A stretch of 64,000 nucleotides of DNA from Paracoccaceae bacterium (GCA_020446815.1 JAGRDY010000002.1:48141-112140); one strand, 5' to 3'; counted from the first letter of the stretch, positions 26,871 through 35,122 are shown. Numbers and translations: made by a program. Notes: generated from the letters alone by a model not told the origin.

Positions 26871-27936
26871 GCCCGGGGCATCCGAACTGGGCTTCGTCAC
26901 GGCGCGGGGCACGCCGCGCCAGATCGGCCGGGCACTGGGCGAAGCGGGCCGCGAGGCGGTGCACAAGGTCTTGTTGCACGAAAGTTACTGGCGCGCGGTC
27001 ACCGACCCCGTCCATGCCGGTACGGTGGGCATGATGGCCGATATCCTGAAGGCCCTGTTCCCGCCTGTCTGGGAGGAATTGCAGGGTCTGGCCGAAGGGC
27101 TGGGCCTGCCGCCCGAACTGGTCATGGCCTGGAATTGCCGGGGCGATCTTATGTCCAACGTACCCGATGGCTGCACCACGGTGCAGATCCCCGGCGGTAT
27201 CGGCGTGATCGGCCATAACGAAGACGGGTTGCCGGGCTTTCGGGGGCATGCCTTCGTGGCGGAAATTGCGCCCGATGATGGCCCGGCGTTCATGGCGTCC
27301 TGTTATCCCGGCTCGATTCCGGGGCACACGTTCGGGGCCAATGCAGCGGGGATGGCGCAGGCGGTCAACAATCTGCGCCTTCACCGCGTTGCGGCTCACC
27401 TCCCGCGCATGGGGCTGAGCCGCGCGGTACTGGCCTGCGAAACCCTCGACGACGCGCTGGCGCTGGTGGCGGCGCACAACGACTGCGGCGGGTTTCACAT
27501 GACGCTGGCCCAGGCAGGCGATGCACGGATGATGAGCGTCGAATTCGGCGGCGGCGCCTGTTCGGCCCGGCAGATCGAGACGCCCGCGGCCCATGCCAAC
27601 CACGCGCTGCATTTGGGCGAACGGGCGGCAAATCAGATTGTCACCGATTCATCGCGTGACCGGCAGGCGCGCGCAACGCAGATGATCGCCGATGGCATCA
27701 CCGATCCGTTCAGCATATTGCGCGACACAGGCGGCGCGGGTCTGCCCATCCACCGCTGCGCCCCCGACGACCCCGATCACGAGAATACGCTTGCCACGGC
27801 CCTGTTTCGCATAGAAAAATCGTCGGTGGAGTGGAGATTGTATGACCAGACCTCGAAACGGCCCGTCATCGAAGGGCGCTGGCCACGGCCACAGGGCGGG
27901 CGCCGCGCCACCGCAGAGCCTGCAGGATTTGCGTGA
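26863..27936 (+). CDS. C45-family autoproteolytic acyltransferase/amidohydrolase
   Basis: 357-residue protein of the isopenicillin-N acyltransferase (C45, N-terminal nucleophile) family. The self-cleavage site is PDGCTT with Gly103-Cys104, nearly the same position as Gly102-Cys103 in the fungal enzyme; Cys104 would become the nucleophile. VIGHNEDG just after it is also typical, as is NNLRL for the substrate pocket. Family members hydrolyse or form amide bonds of N-acyl amino compounds. It has no signal peptide and overlaps the ABC ATPase gene, so it probably cleaves an imported N-acylated or amide-linked amino acid in the cytoplasm. It overlaps the next gene by 95 bases. Confidence 0.82.
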   Translation: MSEPGASELGFVTARGTPRQIGRALGEAGREAVHKVLLHESYWRAVTDPVHAGTVGMMADILKALFPPVWEELQGLAEGLGLPPELVMAWNCRGDLMSNVPDGCTTVQIPGGIGVIGHNEDGLPGFRGHAFVAEIAPDDGPAFMASCYPGSIPGHTFGANAAGMAQAVNNLRLHRVAAHLPRMGLSRAVLACETLDDALALVAAHNDCGGFHMTLAQAGDARMMSVEFGGGACSARQIETPAAHANHALHLGERAANQIVTDSSRDRQARATQMIADGITDPFSILRDTGGAGLPIHRCAPDDPDHENTLATALFRIEKSSVEWRLYDQTSKRPVIEGRWPRPQGGRRATAEPAGFA

Positions 27937-28795
27937 CCTGACGTTGCAGGTGTCGCGCGGGGTGGCGCCGCTGTCGCTGGGTCCGAAGGCGCAGCAGGCG
28001 TTGGCCGACATTCTGAATTTGCGCGGCGATCCGGCATTGTTGTCGATCACTTCGCTGGCCAGGAAACTATCGGTCAACCCGTCAACCCTGACCCGGCTGG
28101 CGCACGCGCTCGGCTATTCCGGGTTCGGCGCGCTACAGCAGGTGCTGCTGGAAGCCGCGATGGCCGCGCCGGGCGATTTCTATACCCGGCAGGCGCAAAC
28201 CGCCCTGGCGGGCGAGGATGCCAGCGGTATGGGCGGCGTCACCCGGCTGTGCCGCGAAAACCAGGCCAATATCGAACGATTCCTTGAAAGCTGCGATATC
28301 CAGCAGTTCCACCAGGCGACCGAACTGATCACCTCGGCGCCGCGCGTCATGGTGCACGGTATCCGTCAGTTTCACGCCGTTGCCAGTTTCCTTGTCTACG
28401 GGCTGCGCATGATCCGGTCCGACGTTCATCTGCTGGATTCCAACAATCTCGGTATCGCCGAAGGTCTGGCCTCCATGAGCCGGGGCGATGTGCTGATCTC
28501 GGCAAGCTGCGCGCCTTATTCGGCGCAGGTCGCGGCAACCGCCCGCGCCGCTGCCGACAAAGACATAAGGATCGTCGCCGTTACCGACCGGGCAAGCTCT
28601 CCGCTCGTGGCCGTTTCCCGCGCCGCGATCCTCGTTCCGCACAAAACGAGCTTCCTTTCGAATTCGCTGACCTCCTTCATTCTGGCCGCTGAATGCCTGA
28701 TCAACGGCTGCGCCGCCGCGTCGCCCGACATGGCGAAACGCGCCCTGAGCGAGCGCGACGAAATGATCAAGAAGCTCGATATCGAAACCGGATGA
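27842..28795 (+). CDS. MurR/RpiR family transcriptional regulator (2)
   Basis: 317-residue regulator with an N-terminal HTH_6 domain (SLARKLSVNPSTLTRLAHAL, about 70-95) and a C-terminal SIS domain (about 155-290, with GDVLISASCAPYSAQVAATA). It starts inside the hydrolase gene, so it is part of the same transcript and translationally linked. The first 40 residues are basic and low in complexity, so the true start may be later. It probably senses a product of the imported substrate and controls the operon, together with or against the first RpiR gene. Confidence 0.85.
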   Translation: MTRPRNGPSSKGAGHGHRAGAAPPQSLQDLRDLTLQVSRGVAPLSLGPKAQQALADILNLRGDPALLSITSLARKLSVNPSTLTRLAHALGYSGFGALQQVLLEAAMAAPGDFYTRQAQTALAGEDASGMGGVTRLCRENQANIERFLESCDIQQFHQATELITSAPRVMVHGIRQFHAVASFLVYGLRMIRSDVHLLDSNNLGIAEGLASMSRGDVLISASCAPYSAQVAATARAAADKDIRIVAVTDRASSPLVAVSRAAILVPHKTSFLSNSLTSFILAAECLINGCAAASPDMAKRALSERDEMIKKLDIETG

Positions 28796-28855
28796 CCCCT
28801 GGGGGCGGCCGCCGGCGAACAGGAGCATTATGCCCATGCGTTTTCCGCGTACCGC

Positions 28856-28884
28856 CGGTTCATTCCCGCGGGTGCGGGGAACAG
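28856..28884 (+). repeat. Solitary type I-E CRISPR-repeat-like sequence
   Basis: A 29-base stretch with CCCGC-GGGT-GCGGG and flanks CGGTTCATT and GGAACAG closely resembles the common type I-E repeat form (CGGTTTATCCCCGC...GCGGGGAAC). No second copy occurs one repeat-spacer unit to either side, and no cas genes are in the window, so I call it a solitary repeat-like element and not an array. Confidence 0.4.
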
Positions 28885-28887
28885 TTC

Positions 28888-28910
28888 CTTCAGTCTGAAT
28901 CAGATTGAAG
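28888..28910. repeat. 23-bp imperfect palindrome
   Basis: CTTCAGTCTGA-A-TCAGATTGAAG: apart from the central base only one pair of positions fails to match. It lies between the converging RpiR and DUF6522 genes and directly follows the CRISPR-repeat-like sequence. It could act as a bidirectional terminator stem or belong to a dispersed palindromic element. Confidence 0.5.
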
Positions 28911-28920
28911 CAAAACCGCT

Positions 28921-29202
28921 CTAGCCTTCGAATCCGGGCGCCGCGCCTAGCTGCGGCGCGACCGTGGTCCGGCTGCGTCTCAGCACGTCGCCGTTGGCGT
29001 CAGTGGTAAAGCGGATGCGGGTAGTTCCATAGCGAAAGCTGACCCGAAATCGGCCGGCGTCCGCGCCCTGGCCGGTTTCGCTCAGGCTGGTGATCAGACC
29101 TTCACGCATGAGCCGCGCCACTTCGGCGGGCTCGACCCCGAGCAACGGGGCAAGGTCGTTCGCCTCGATCAGGAAGCCGTTTTCTGTTGGTTGCAGTCGC
29201 AT
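28921..29202 (-). CDS. DUF6522-like small protein
   Basis: 93-residue soluble protein. The N-terminal part (IEANDLAPLLGVEPAEVARL) reads like a small helical or HTH-like unit, followed by a beta-rich part with RFRVSFRYGTTRIRFTTD. I assign it to the DUF6522 type from this pattern, with moderate certainty. It overlaps the upstream DUF2249 gene by 34 bases, so it is co-translated with it. In my judgement such genes tend to occur near nitrogen-oxide or anaerobic metabolism genes. No biochemical role is established. Confidence 0.65.
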   Translation of the reverse strand: MRLQPTENGFLIEANDLAPLLGVEPAEVARLMREGLITSLSETGQGADAGRFRVSFRYGTTRIRFTTDANGDVLRRSRTTVAPQLGAAPGFEG

Positions 29203-29462
29203 TCAGCATCCCCTTTGGCCGCGCTGCCGATACGGGTGATCGCCACCTGCCAGACTTCGGGCCCGTCGAGCAGGAATTCCGGTTCGAACTCGCCCGGCCA
29301 GGTTTCGGCGATACGCCGCAAGAGCGGCACAGGCGCATGGTCGTTGACCAGCACGAATGTCGCCCCGGGCGCGAGCGCATCAAGCGCGGCGAAAACCGTT
29401 GCGTGCCGTTGCGGCGGCATCATCGGGCGCAAATCTACCAGGACGGGTTCGGCTGCAGACAT
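29169..29462 (-). CDS. DUF2249 domain-containing protein
   Basis: 97-residue protein with the DUF2249 pattern: VLVDLRPMMPPQRHATVFAA, then FVLVNDHAPVPLLRRI, EFLLDGPEVWQVAI and a short Cys-containing tail (ECDCN). The start at 29462 has AGAGG nine bases upstream; the frame extends to 29492 but that start is weaker. DUF2249 proteins are TusA-like small proteins often linked to nitric oxide or denitrification loci. It is divergent from an Rrf2 regulator, with a strong palindrome between them. Confidence 0.82.
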   Translation of the reverse strand: MSAAEPVLVDLRPMMPPQRHATVFAALDALAPGATFVLVNDHAPVPLLRRIAETWPGEFEPEFLLDGPEVWQVAITRIGSAAKGDAECDCNQQKTAS

Positions 29463-29505
29463 TTTGGACCTCTTGCGATGGTTGGCCTTCATCGGATAGA
29501 TGTTT

Positions 29506-29530
29506 AAAGAAATATTGTCAATATGTCTTT
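29506..29530. promoter_or_regulatory. 25-bp palindromic operator between DUF2249 and rrf2 genes
   Basis: AAAGAAATATTG-T-CAATATGTCTTT: 11 of 12 arm positions are complementary. It lies in the AT-rich divergent promoter region, about 45 bases upstream of the DUF2249 gene and 78 bases before the Rrf2 gene. It is a likely binding site for the Rrf2 regulator. Confidence 0.65.
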
Positions 29531-29607
29531 TATTGATTACCCATGGCGCGGTATGCAGCTTTGCCGATGGCCATGGAGTTGGTGAACAAAGTCAAGAAGG
29601 AGACATT

Positions 29608-30054
29608 ATGCGCCTGACAATGATGTCGGACTTTGCGCTGCGGGTGCTGATGTTCGCCGCGGCACATCCTGGCCGGCTGGTGACCATCAGCGAAATCCTT
29701 GCCTGCCAGGATATCCCGCGCGGGCACTTGATGAAAATCGTGGGTACGCTGGCCGGGGCAGGTGTGCTGCGAACGCAGCGCGGCCGCGCCGGCGGGTTCA
29801 CTCTCGGGCGGCCAGCCGCCGAGATCCGCATCGGCGATGTATTGCGCCTGACCGAACCGGATTTCGAGATGGTCGAGTGTTTCGGCGCGCGCAATGCCTG
29901 CACGATCACCGGAAATTGTCGTCTGCCAGAAGTGGTGAACGCCGCACTCGCGGCCTTCATGGCGGTAATGGACGGCCATACGCTGGCCGATATCGTCCTG
30001 CAACCGCGCGATTTCCAGCGGCCCCCTTCTGAGGTCCAGGGGCCCGGCACATGA
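29608..30054 (+). CDS. Rrf2 family transcriptional regulator, NsrR-like
   Basis: 148-residue winged-helix regulator. N-terminal MRLTMMSDFALRVLMFAA and the recognition helix region QDIPRGHLMKIVGTLAGAG fit Rrf2, and RGRAGGFTLGRP is the wing. Three cysteines (ECFGARNACTITGNC, spacing C-x6-C-x5-C) could bind an Fe-S cluster as in NsrR, the nitric oxide sensor. AAGGAG lies five bases before the start at 29608; a longer upstream frame begins within the operator region and is rejected. It probably represses the divergent DUF2249-DUF6522 pair and itself through the 25-bp palindrome. Confidence 0.85.
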   Translation: MRLTMMSDFALRVLMFAAAHPGRLVTISEILACQDIPRGHLMKIVGTLAGAGVLRTQRGRAGGFTLGRPAAEIRIGDVLRLTEPDFEMVECFGARNACTITGNCRLPEVVNAALAAFMAVMDGHTLADIVLQPRDFQRPPSEVQGPGT

Positions 30055-30182
30055 TCCGGATCGGGAAAATCGCCCCGGTTACGTTTGCGTTTCGCCTCGA
30101 TCCCGGCTCGTCTGTCACGGCTTGAAATCAGGGGTTTCAGCGCATCGCGCCAAGTGTCGATTGAAGCAAGAGGCCGGGCCGT

Positions 30183-32609
30183 TCAGGCGCGCACGCGGCT
30201 GGCATCGGGATCGTAGGCGCAGCGGTCGATCACGGCTGCCCTGCTGCGCCTGCCGAATGCCTCGATCTCCACCTCGCGCAATGCCATGTCCGCGCCCGCA
30301 AGATAAGCGAAAACGATCGGCGCAGCGACCGTGTGGCCGAAATCTCCGCTCGTTGTCATGCCGATGACGCGGCCGCCCGCGATCACCGCCTCGGACCCGT
30401 AGACCGGCAGCGGATCATCTAGCCTGAACTGCATCAGCTTGCGGGCAATACCGGCTTCGCGCTGCGCGCAAAGCGCGTCGTGGCCGAGAAAGTCACCCTT
30501 CTTCCACGCCACGGCAAACCCGAGGCCGGCTTCGAGAGGCGTATCATCGGGGGTGATGTCGGCACCCCAATAAAGATAGCGTTTCTCCATCCTCAGGCTC
30601 GCGATCGCCTTGTAGCCGGCATTGACGATGCCCGCCCCCTGCCCGGCCTGCCAAAGCCGTTCGTAGACATGGCGCGCATATTCGGGGGCGACGTAGATTT
30701 CCCAGCCAAGCTCGCCCGTATAAGTGACGCGCGCAGCCATCACCGGGGCCCAGCCGATATGCAGGTCGCGGCAGGTCATGTAAGGGAAGGCATCATTGCC
30801 GACATCGCCCTCGACGGCGGTTGCCAACACCTCGCGGGCACGCGGTCCGCTGATGTTGATGACCGCAAGCGCCGATGTCACATCGCTGAGCGTCACCGAC
30901 CCGTCCTTCGGCATCAGCCGCGCGATCCGCTCGCCATCGCGGGTACCGAAGGCCGATCCGGTGATGACAAGAAAACGATCCTCGGCGCGCCGCATGATGG
31001 TAAGATCGGCCTCGATCCCGCCCCTTTCGTTCAGAAGCTGGGTATAGGTCACCGACCCGGGCGCGCGGTCCACGTTACCGGCGGCGAGCCAGTTGAGATA
31101 GCGCGCCGCCCCCGGCCCGGTCACCTCGAACTTGGAAAAGGAGGACTGGTCGATCAGCGCGACACCCTCGCGGATCGCCCGGCATTCGCGGCCGACCACC
31201 CCGGCAAGCGGCGCGCGCTCGAAGGTCTCGACTTCTGGCCGCGCCTCGCCGGGGCGCAAGAAAAAGTTCGCCCGCTCCCAGCCGAACTTGCCGCCCATCA
31301 CCGCGCCCTGTGCTGCAAGCGCGTCGTGCAGCGCCGAGCGGCGCAGCGGGCGGCAGGCGCTGCGCTCCTCCTCGGGCCAGGCGACGGCGTAGTATTTGGA
31401 ATAGGCCTCGATCGCGCTTTGCCGCAGATAGTCAAGACCGGTATGCGGCTGGCCAAAGCGGCGCAGGTCGAAGGCCCAGAGATCCATGCCGGGATCGCCG
31501 TCGAGGATCCAGTGGCTCATGGCGCGCCCCGCCCCGCCCGAGGCGGCGATGCCGGAGGTAAAGCCGCAGGCGATGAAGAAGTTGTCGAGCGTGCCGGCAA
31601 GCCCCATCACCGGCTCGCCATCGGCCGAGATCGGGATCGGGCCGTTGACGACATTGCGGATGCCCAGCTCGTTCAGGATGGGGATACGCGCCGCCGCACC
31701 CTCGATCACCTCACTGATGCGGTCAAGCTCGCCCCCGAACAGCTCTTGCCCGAAGCTCATCGGCAACTTACCCTGCCCGAAGACGGCGCGGGTCTCTTTC
31801 TCCCAGCCGCCGATCGCCATCGCGCCGGGTTCCGGCTTGACGTAGAAATTCGCATCCGGGTCACGCATGGTCGGCAGATCGTCGGGCACGCGCGGCGATT
31901 TCTCGGTGACAAGATACTGGTGTTCCACCACCGTCACCGGCAGTTCAAGCCCCGCCATCTCGCCCAACTGCCGCGCCCAGAGACCGGCGGCGTTCACCAC
32001 CACTTCGCAGCCGACCGGCCCCTGGGCCGTCTCTACCGCGGTGATGCGGCGGCCCGCGATCCTCAACCCCGTAACGGCGACATCCTCGACGATGCGCACG
32101 CCACCCGCACGGGCGCCTTTCGCATAGGCCTGGGTCAGCGAATAGGGATCGACATGGCCGTCGCTCTCGATCCAGGTCGCGCCGCGCAGCCCTTTCGTCT
32201 CGGCCAGCGGGAAGCGCCGGCGCACCTCATCGGGGCCGATCAGTTCCATCCCGAAGCCATAGCTTTTCGCCGCGGTCGCGGCGCGCTTCAGTTCCTCCCA
32301 CCGCGCGTCCGAGGCGGCGAGCCTGAGGCTGCCGACATTGCGCCAGCCGACATCCTGGCCTGTCTCCGCCCCGATCCGGGCGCAGAGATCGGCGCTGTAC
32401 TGCATCAGCCGCGTCAGGTTGACCTTGCTGCGCAACTGCCCCATCAGCCCCGCGGCGTGCCATGTCGCGCCGGAAGTGATCTTGCCCTTGTCGAGCAGGA
32501 GTACATCGCGTTCCCCCGCCCCGGCGAGGTGATAGGCAATCGAGGTGCCGATGGCACCGCCGCCGACAATGACAATACGGGCATGAGAGGGAAGTTTGAC
32601 GGCCAACAC
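30183..32609 (-). CDS. FAD-dependent oxidoreductase/GcvT fusion, dimethylglycine/sarcosine dehydrogenase-like
   Basis: 808-residue two-part enzyme. The N-terminal DAO-type FAD domain has VIVGGGAIGTSIAYHLAGAG and SGATWHAAGL, whose His matches the covalent FAD site of dimethylglycine dehydrogenases. The C-terminal half (from about 430) is a GcvT-type folate-binding aminomethyltransferase domain. Such fusions oxidatively remove a methyl group from an N-methylated amino acid and pass the C1 unit to tetrahydrofolate. It is nine bases from the MttB-family methyltransferase in one operon. Dimethylglycine or sarcosine are the obvious substrates, but paralogues are many and the substrate is not proven. 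Confidence 0.85.
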   Translation of the reverse strand: MLAVKLPSHARIVIVGGGAIGTSIAYHLAGAGERDVLLLDKGKITSGATWHAAGLMGQLRSKVNLTRLMQYSADLCARIGAETGQDVGWRNVGSLRLAASDARWEELKRAATAAKSYGFGMELIGPDEVRRRFPLAETKGLRGATWIESDGHVDPYSLTQAYAKGARAGGVRIVEDVAVTGLRIAGRRITAVETAQGPVGCEVVVNAAGLWARQLGEMAGLELPVTVVEHQYLVTEKSPRVPDDLPTMRDPDANFYVKPEPGAMAIGGWEKETRAVFGQGKLPMSFGQELFGGELDRISEVIEGAAARIPILNELGIRNVVNGPIPISADGEPVMGLAGTLDNFFIACGFTSGIAASGGAGRAMSHWILDGDPGMDLWAFDLRRFGQPHTGLDYLRQSAIEAYSKYYAVAWPEEERSACRPLRRSALHDALAAQGAVMGGKFGWERANFFLRPGEARPEVETFERAPLAGVVGRECRAIREGVALIDQSSFSKFEVTGPGAARYLNWLAAGNVDRAPGSVTYTQLLNERGGIEADLTIMRRAEDRFLVITGSAFGTRDGERIARLMPKDGSVTLSDVTSALAVINISGPRAREVLATAVEGDVGNDAFPYMTCRDLHIGWAPVMAARVTYTGELGWEIYVAPEYARHVYERLWQAGQGAGIVNAGYKAIASLRMEKRYLYWGADITPDDTPLEAGLGFAVAWKKGDFLGHDALCAQREAGIARKLMQFRLDDPLPVYGSEAVIAGGRVIGMTTSGDFGHTVAAPIVFAYLAGADMALREVEIEAFGRRSRAAVIDRCAYDPDASRVRA

Positions 32610-32618
32610 AGGTTTCCT

Positions 32619-34145
32619 TCAGGCAGACTGGGCGGAGCGGCGGCGCGACGTCACGCGGCGTTCGCGCCGCCCGCCGCCACCTTCCGCAATACGCGGCAGC
32701 CAGCCGTCATAGGGCCGGGAATCACCCTCCACAATGCCGGGGAAGGCGGCGCGGATGCGCGCATCGATATCTTTGTCCAATCGGGCGTGATTGGGGCTGG
32801 CAAGGATCGCCATCGCCTTGTCGAGCGCGCGATCGTGGATCGGATGCGATCCCTTCTCCGCCCAGGTCTCGCGCAACTGCCGGTCGGCCAGATCGGGCAT
32901 GAAGGTGGCGCTCAGCATGTCGCGCAGCGTCATCGGTGCGTCGGCGAACATGCCAGCCGGCCCGATCCGCTTGATGTCGTCCAGCGCCATGGCGTCGTCG
33001 GAGAACTCGAACCCCCCGCGCACCCGTTTGATCATCCGCGCGATTTCGTCGTCGATCGCCACCTGACCGAAATCGAAGGACATGAGCGCGTCGAGAAGCC
33101 CGCCCATGACGATGAAATCGACGCCCGAAAGCGCGCCGAGCATCGGTGACATACCCTTCTCGTACCCCGCCTGGGCATCGGAGACCTTGGAGTTGGTCAG
33201 GCCCAGATAGCCACCTGCCGGCACGTTGTAGAAGCGCGCCATCTGGCAGACGAGCGCGTTCATGATGCCAACCTCGATCGCGCCCGGCGCATAGGCGCCG
33301 CTGCGCAGGTCGGCGAAAACCGGCAGGAAGTTGTAGATCTGCGCGGTCCCCGGCCGCGACATCTGCGCGAGGCAGGCGGCGGCAAGCCATTCGGCATTGA
33401 TCATCGCAAGCATGCCGGGCATCGAGAGCGGCGTGTTGATCCCGCCCATCGGCGCGACGGTGCCGTAGGCGGTCACGCCGTTTTCGGCGAAGAACATCAG
33501 GTTCTCGGTGCTGTCGAAATCCATCGTGAGCGGGGTCACGATCGAGCAGTAGCCGAAATTGATGAAGGGCCGTTCCCAGAATGCCTCGGGCGAACCCGCG
33601 ATCAACTCGCCGAGCCGCAACACCTTCTGCGCCTCCTCGGGGTTGAGAACCGAGGTGCGCACCGGCTTCAGGCAGTTCTTCAGCGCCGGATAGAAGCGCG
33701 AGAGGTTGAAATGCCCCTCCGGCGCGTCATCGGCAAGGACCGAGATCGAGAACACGTCGAAGCCGTCGAGTTCGTTGACCACATGGCCGATCCGCGCGAT
33801 GTCGTGCGAGGTGGCGCGCCGGGTGACACCGGTGACGGGATCGACGATATCGGGGGCCGAACTTGCGGTGGCGATCACCGGCAGCTTGCGCGGAAAGGTC
33901 ACGTCGCGCGCCGGGTCGCGGCCCCTCAGCGTGATCGTCGGCGGGACCATGGCGCGATACTTCTCGACGATAGGGGCGGGTAGCCTTACCCGCTCGGTAG
34001 CCTCGTCGACTTGCGCGCCGTGCTCTGCAAAACGCCGCCGTGCCTTTTGGCTGCGCACCAGAAGCCCGACCTCTTCAAGAATTTCCAGCGACGCTTCGTG
34101 GACGCGACGCAGTTCGGTAGGTTCGAGATAGCTGAAAAACTGCAT
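32619..34145 (-). CDS. Trimethylamine methyltransferase (MttB) family protein, non-pyrrolysine
   Basis: 508-residue TIM-barrel methyltransferase of the MttB superfamily. The frame is continuous with no in-frame amber codon, so it belongs to the pyrrolysine-free branch, which includes glycine betaine and other quaternary amine methyltransferases. The stretch NSKVSDAQAGYEKG matches the active-site region that holds pyrrolysine in true MttB. The start is ATG at 34145. It is followed on the same strand by the FAD/GcvT fusion and is divergent from a LysR regulator. It would demethylate a quaternary or tertiary amine, but no corrinoid protein gene is nearby. Confidence 0.87.
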   Translation of the reverse strand: MQFFSYLEPTELRRVHEASLEILEEVGLLVRSQKARRRFAEHGAQVDEATERVRLPAPIVEKYRAMVPPTITLRGRDPARDVTFPRKLPVIATASSAPDIVDPVTGVTRRATSHDIARIGHVVNELDGFDVFSISVLADDAPEGHFNLSRFYPALKNCLKPVRTSVLNPEEAQKVLRLGELIAGSPEAFWERPFINFGYCSIVTPLTMDFDSTENLMFFAENGVTAYGTVAPMGGINTPLSMPGMLAMINAEWLAAACLAQMSRPGTAQIYNFLPVFADLRSGAYAPGAIEVGIMNALVCQMARFYNVPAGGYLGLTNSKVSDAQAGYEKGMSPMLGALSGVDFIVMGGLLDALMSFDFGQVAIDDEIARMIKRVRGGFEFSDDAMALDDIKRIGPAGMFADAPMTLRDMLSATFMPDLADRQLRETWAEKGSHPIHDRALDKAMAILASPNHARLDKDIDARIRAAFPGIVEGDSRPYDGWLPRIAEGGGGRRERRVTSRRRSAQSA

Positions 34146-34219
34146 GACGGCCCCAACAGAATTCGCCGCGAATGTAAGGCCGATGGGTCCTTGCTGACAA
34201 ACCGTATATGCTGTTATCT

Positions 34220-34240
34220 CGCATAAGCAATACCTATGCG
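34220..34240. promoter_or_regulatory. Inverted repeat in the mttB-lysR divergent promoter
   Basis: CGCATA at 34220-34225 and TATGCG at 34235-34240 form a perfect inverted repeat with a nine-base centre, the size of a LysR-type activator site (T-N11-A core within ATA-N9-TAT). It ends six bases before the lysR ATG at 34247. Confidence 0.5.
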
Positions 34241-34246
34241 AAGCCG

Positions 34247-35122
34247 ATGACCAACAAGCGCCAGCTCAATAGCATCCGCACCTTCGATGCCGTTGCCCGA
34301 AGGATGAGCTTTTCGCTCGCCGCCGAGGAACTGGCGATTTCGCAGGCCGCGGTCAGCCAGCAGATCCGCCTCCTGGAGGATGATCTCGGCGCCCGGCTTT
34401 TTGTGCGGCACAACCGCTCCATTTCCCTGACCGAGGCCGGGCGGGCCTATTTCGACGTGGTGCGCGAAATCCTCGACCGTCTGGATTCAGTCACCAATCA
34501 ACTCTTTCCAAGGTTCTCGGCGCGCATGTTGACGGTGCGCTGTTCGCCCAGCGTGGCAACGCTGTGGCTGTCGCCCAAGCTGCGCCGCATCGGGCGGCCG
34601 CTGCCGGGCATCGACGTGCGGATTCTCACGCTCGACAATATCACCGACAGCCAGCACCGGATGTGGGATCTGGAGATTTTCCGCGGCACGTTTCCCGACG
34701 ATGCCGACGGCGAAACGGAAAAGCTGTGGGATGCGGAAATCTTTCCGGTTTGCGCGCCCGGCTATCTGCACGGCTTCGGCCCGGTCAACCTGCCCGAGGA
34801 TGTCGCCCGTTGCGATCTGATCCACACGCTCGGCTATCGCAACGACTGGCACCGATGGTTCCGTCGGTTCGCGCCAGGGGTTGCAAAGGTGCCCGCAGCA
34901 CTGTCGGTCGACGGATTGCTGATTGCGCTTGACGCAGCCTGCAACGGCGACGGCGTCATTCTTGGCCGCCGCCCGCTGATCGACGCGCATCTGGCCGATG
35001 GACGGCTGGTGCGGGTCTTTCCCGAAGGCGCATCGCTTGGTTCGACCTATCTGATCCGGGTCAACAAGAAATCCCCCGCCTGGATGGCGGCGCGGTCGCT
35101 GCGCGCCCATCTGCGCGCCTGA
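34247..35122 (+). CDS. LysR family transcriptional regulator (GcvA-like)
   Basis: 291-residue regulator. The N-terminal winged helix (RQLNSIRTFDAVARRMSFSL then AAVSQQIRLLEDDLGARLF) is followed by a type 2 periplasmic-binding-protein fold ending KSPAWMAARSLRAHL. The overall pattern resembles GcvA, the glycine-cleavage activator. I prefer the ATG at 34247; the frame extends to an ATG at 34208, but that would run through the inverted-repeat operator. It is divergent from the mttB/dimethylglycine dehydrogenase operon, which it most likely controls. Confidence 0.88.
   Translation: MTNKRQLNSIRTFDAVARRMSFSLAAEELAISQAAVSQQIRLLEDDLGARLFVRHNRSISLTEAGRAYFDVVREILDRLDSVTNQLFPRFSARMLTVRCSPSVATLWLSPKLRRIGRPLPGIDVRILTLDNITDSQHRMWDLEIFRGTFPDDADGETEKLWDAEIFPVCAPGYLHGFGPVNLPEDVARCDLIHTLGYRNDWHRWFRRFAPGVAKVPAALSVDGLLIALDAACNGDGVILGRRPLIDAHLADGRLVRVFPEGASLGSTYLIRVNKKSPAWMAARSLRAHLRA

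Noticed and set aside
28795-28920. A CRISPR array
   Set aside because: Only one repeat-like unit is present; positions about 61 bases on either side do not match and no cas genes are in the window.
30480-33149. 889-codon open frame opposite the FAD/GcvT fusion and MttB-family genes
   Set aside because: Antisense shadow across two well-supported genes; no recognisable protein features.
32619-34145. Pyrrolysine-containing trimethylamine methyltransferase
   Set aside because: No in-frame amber codon and no pyl genes; it belongs to the pyrrolysine-free branch.
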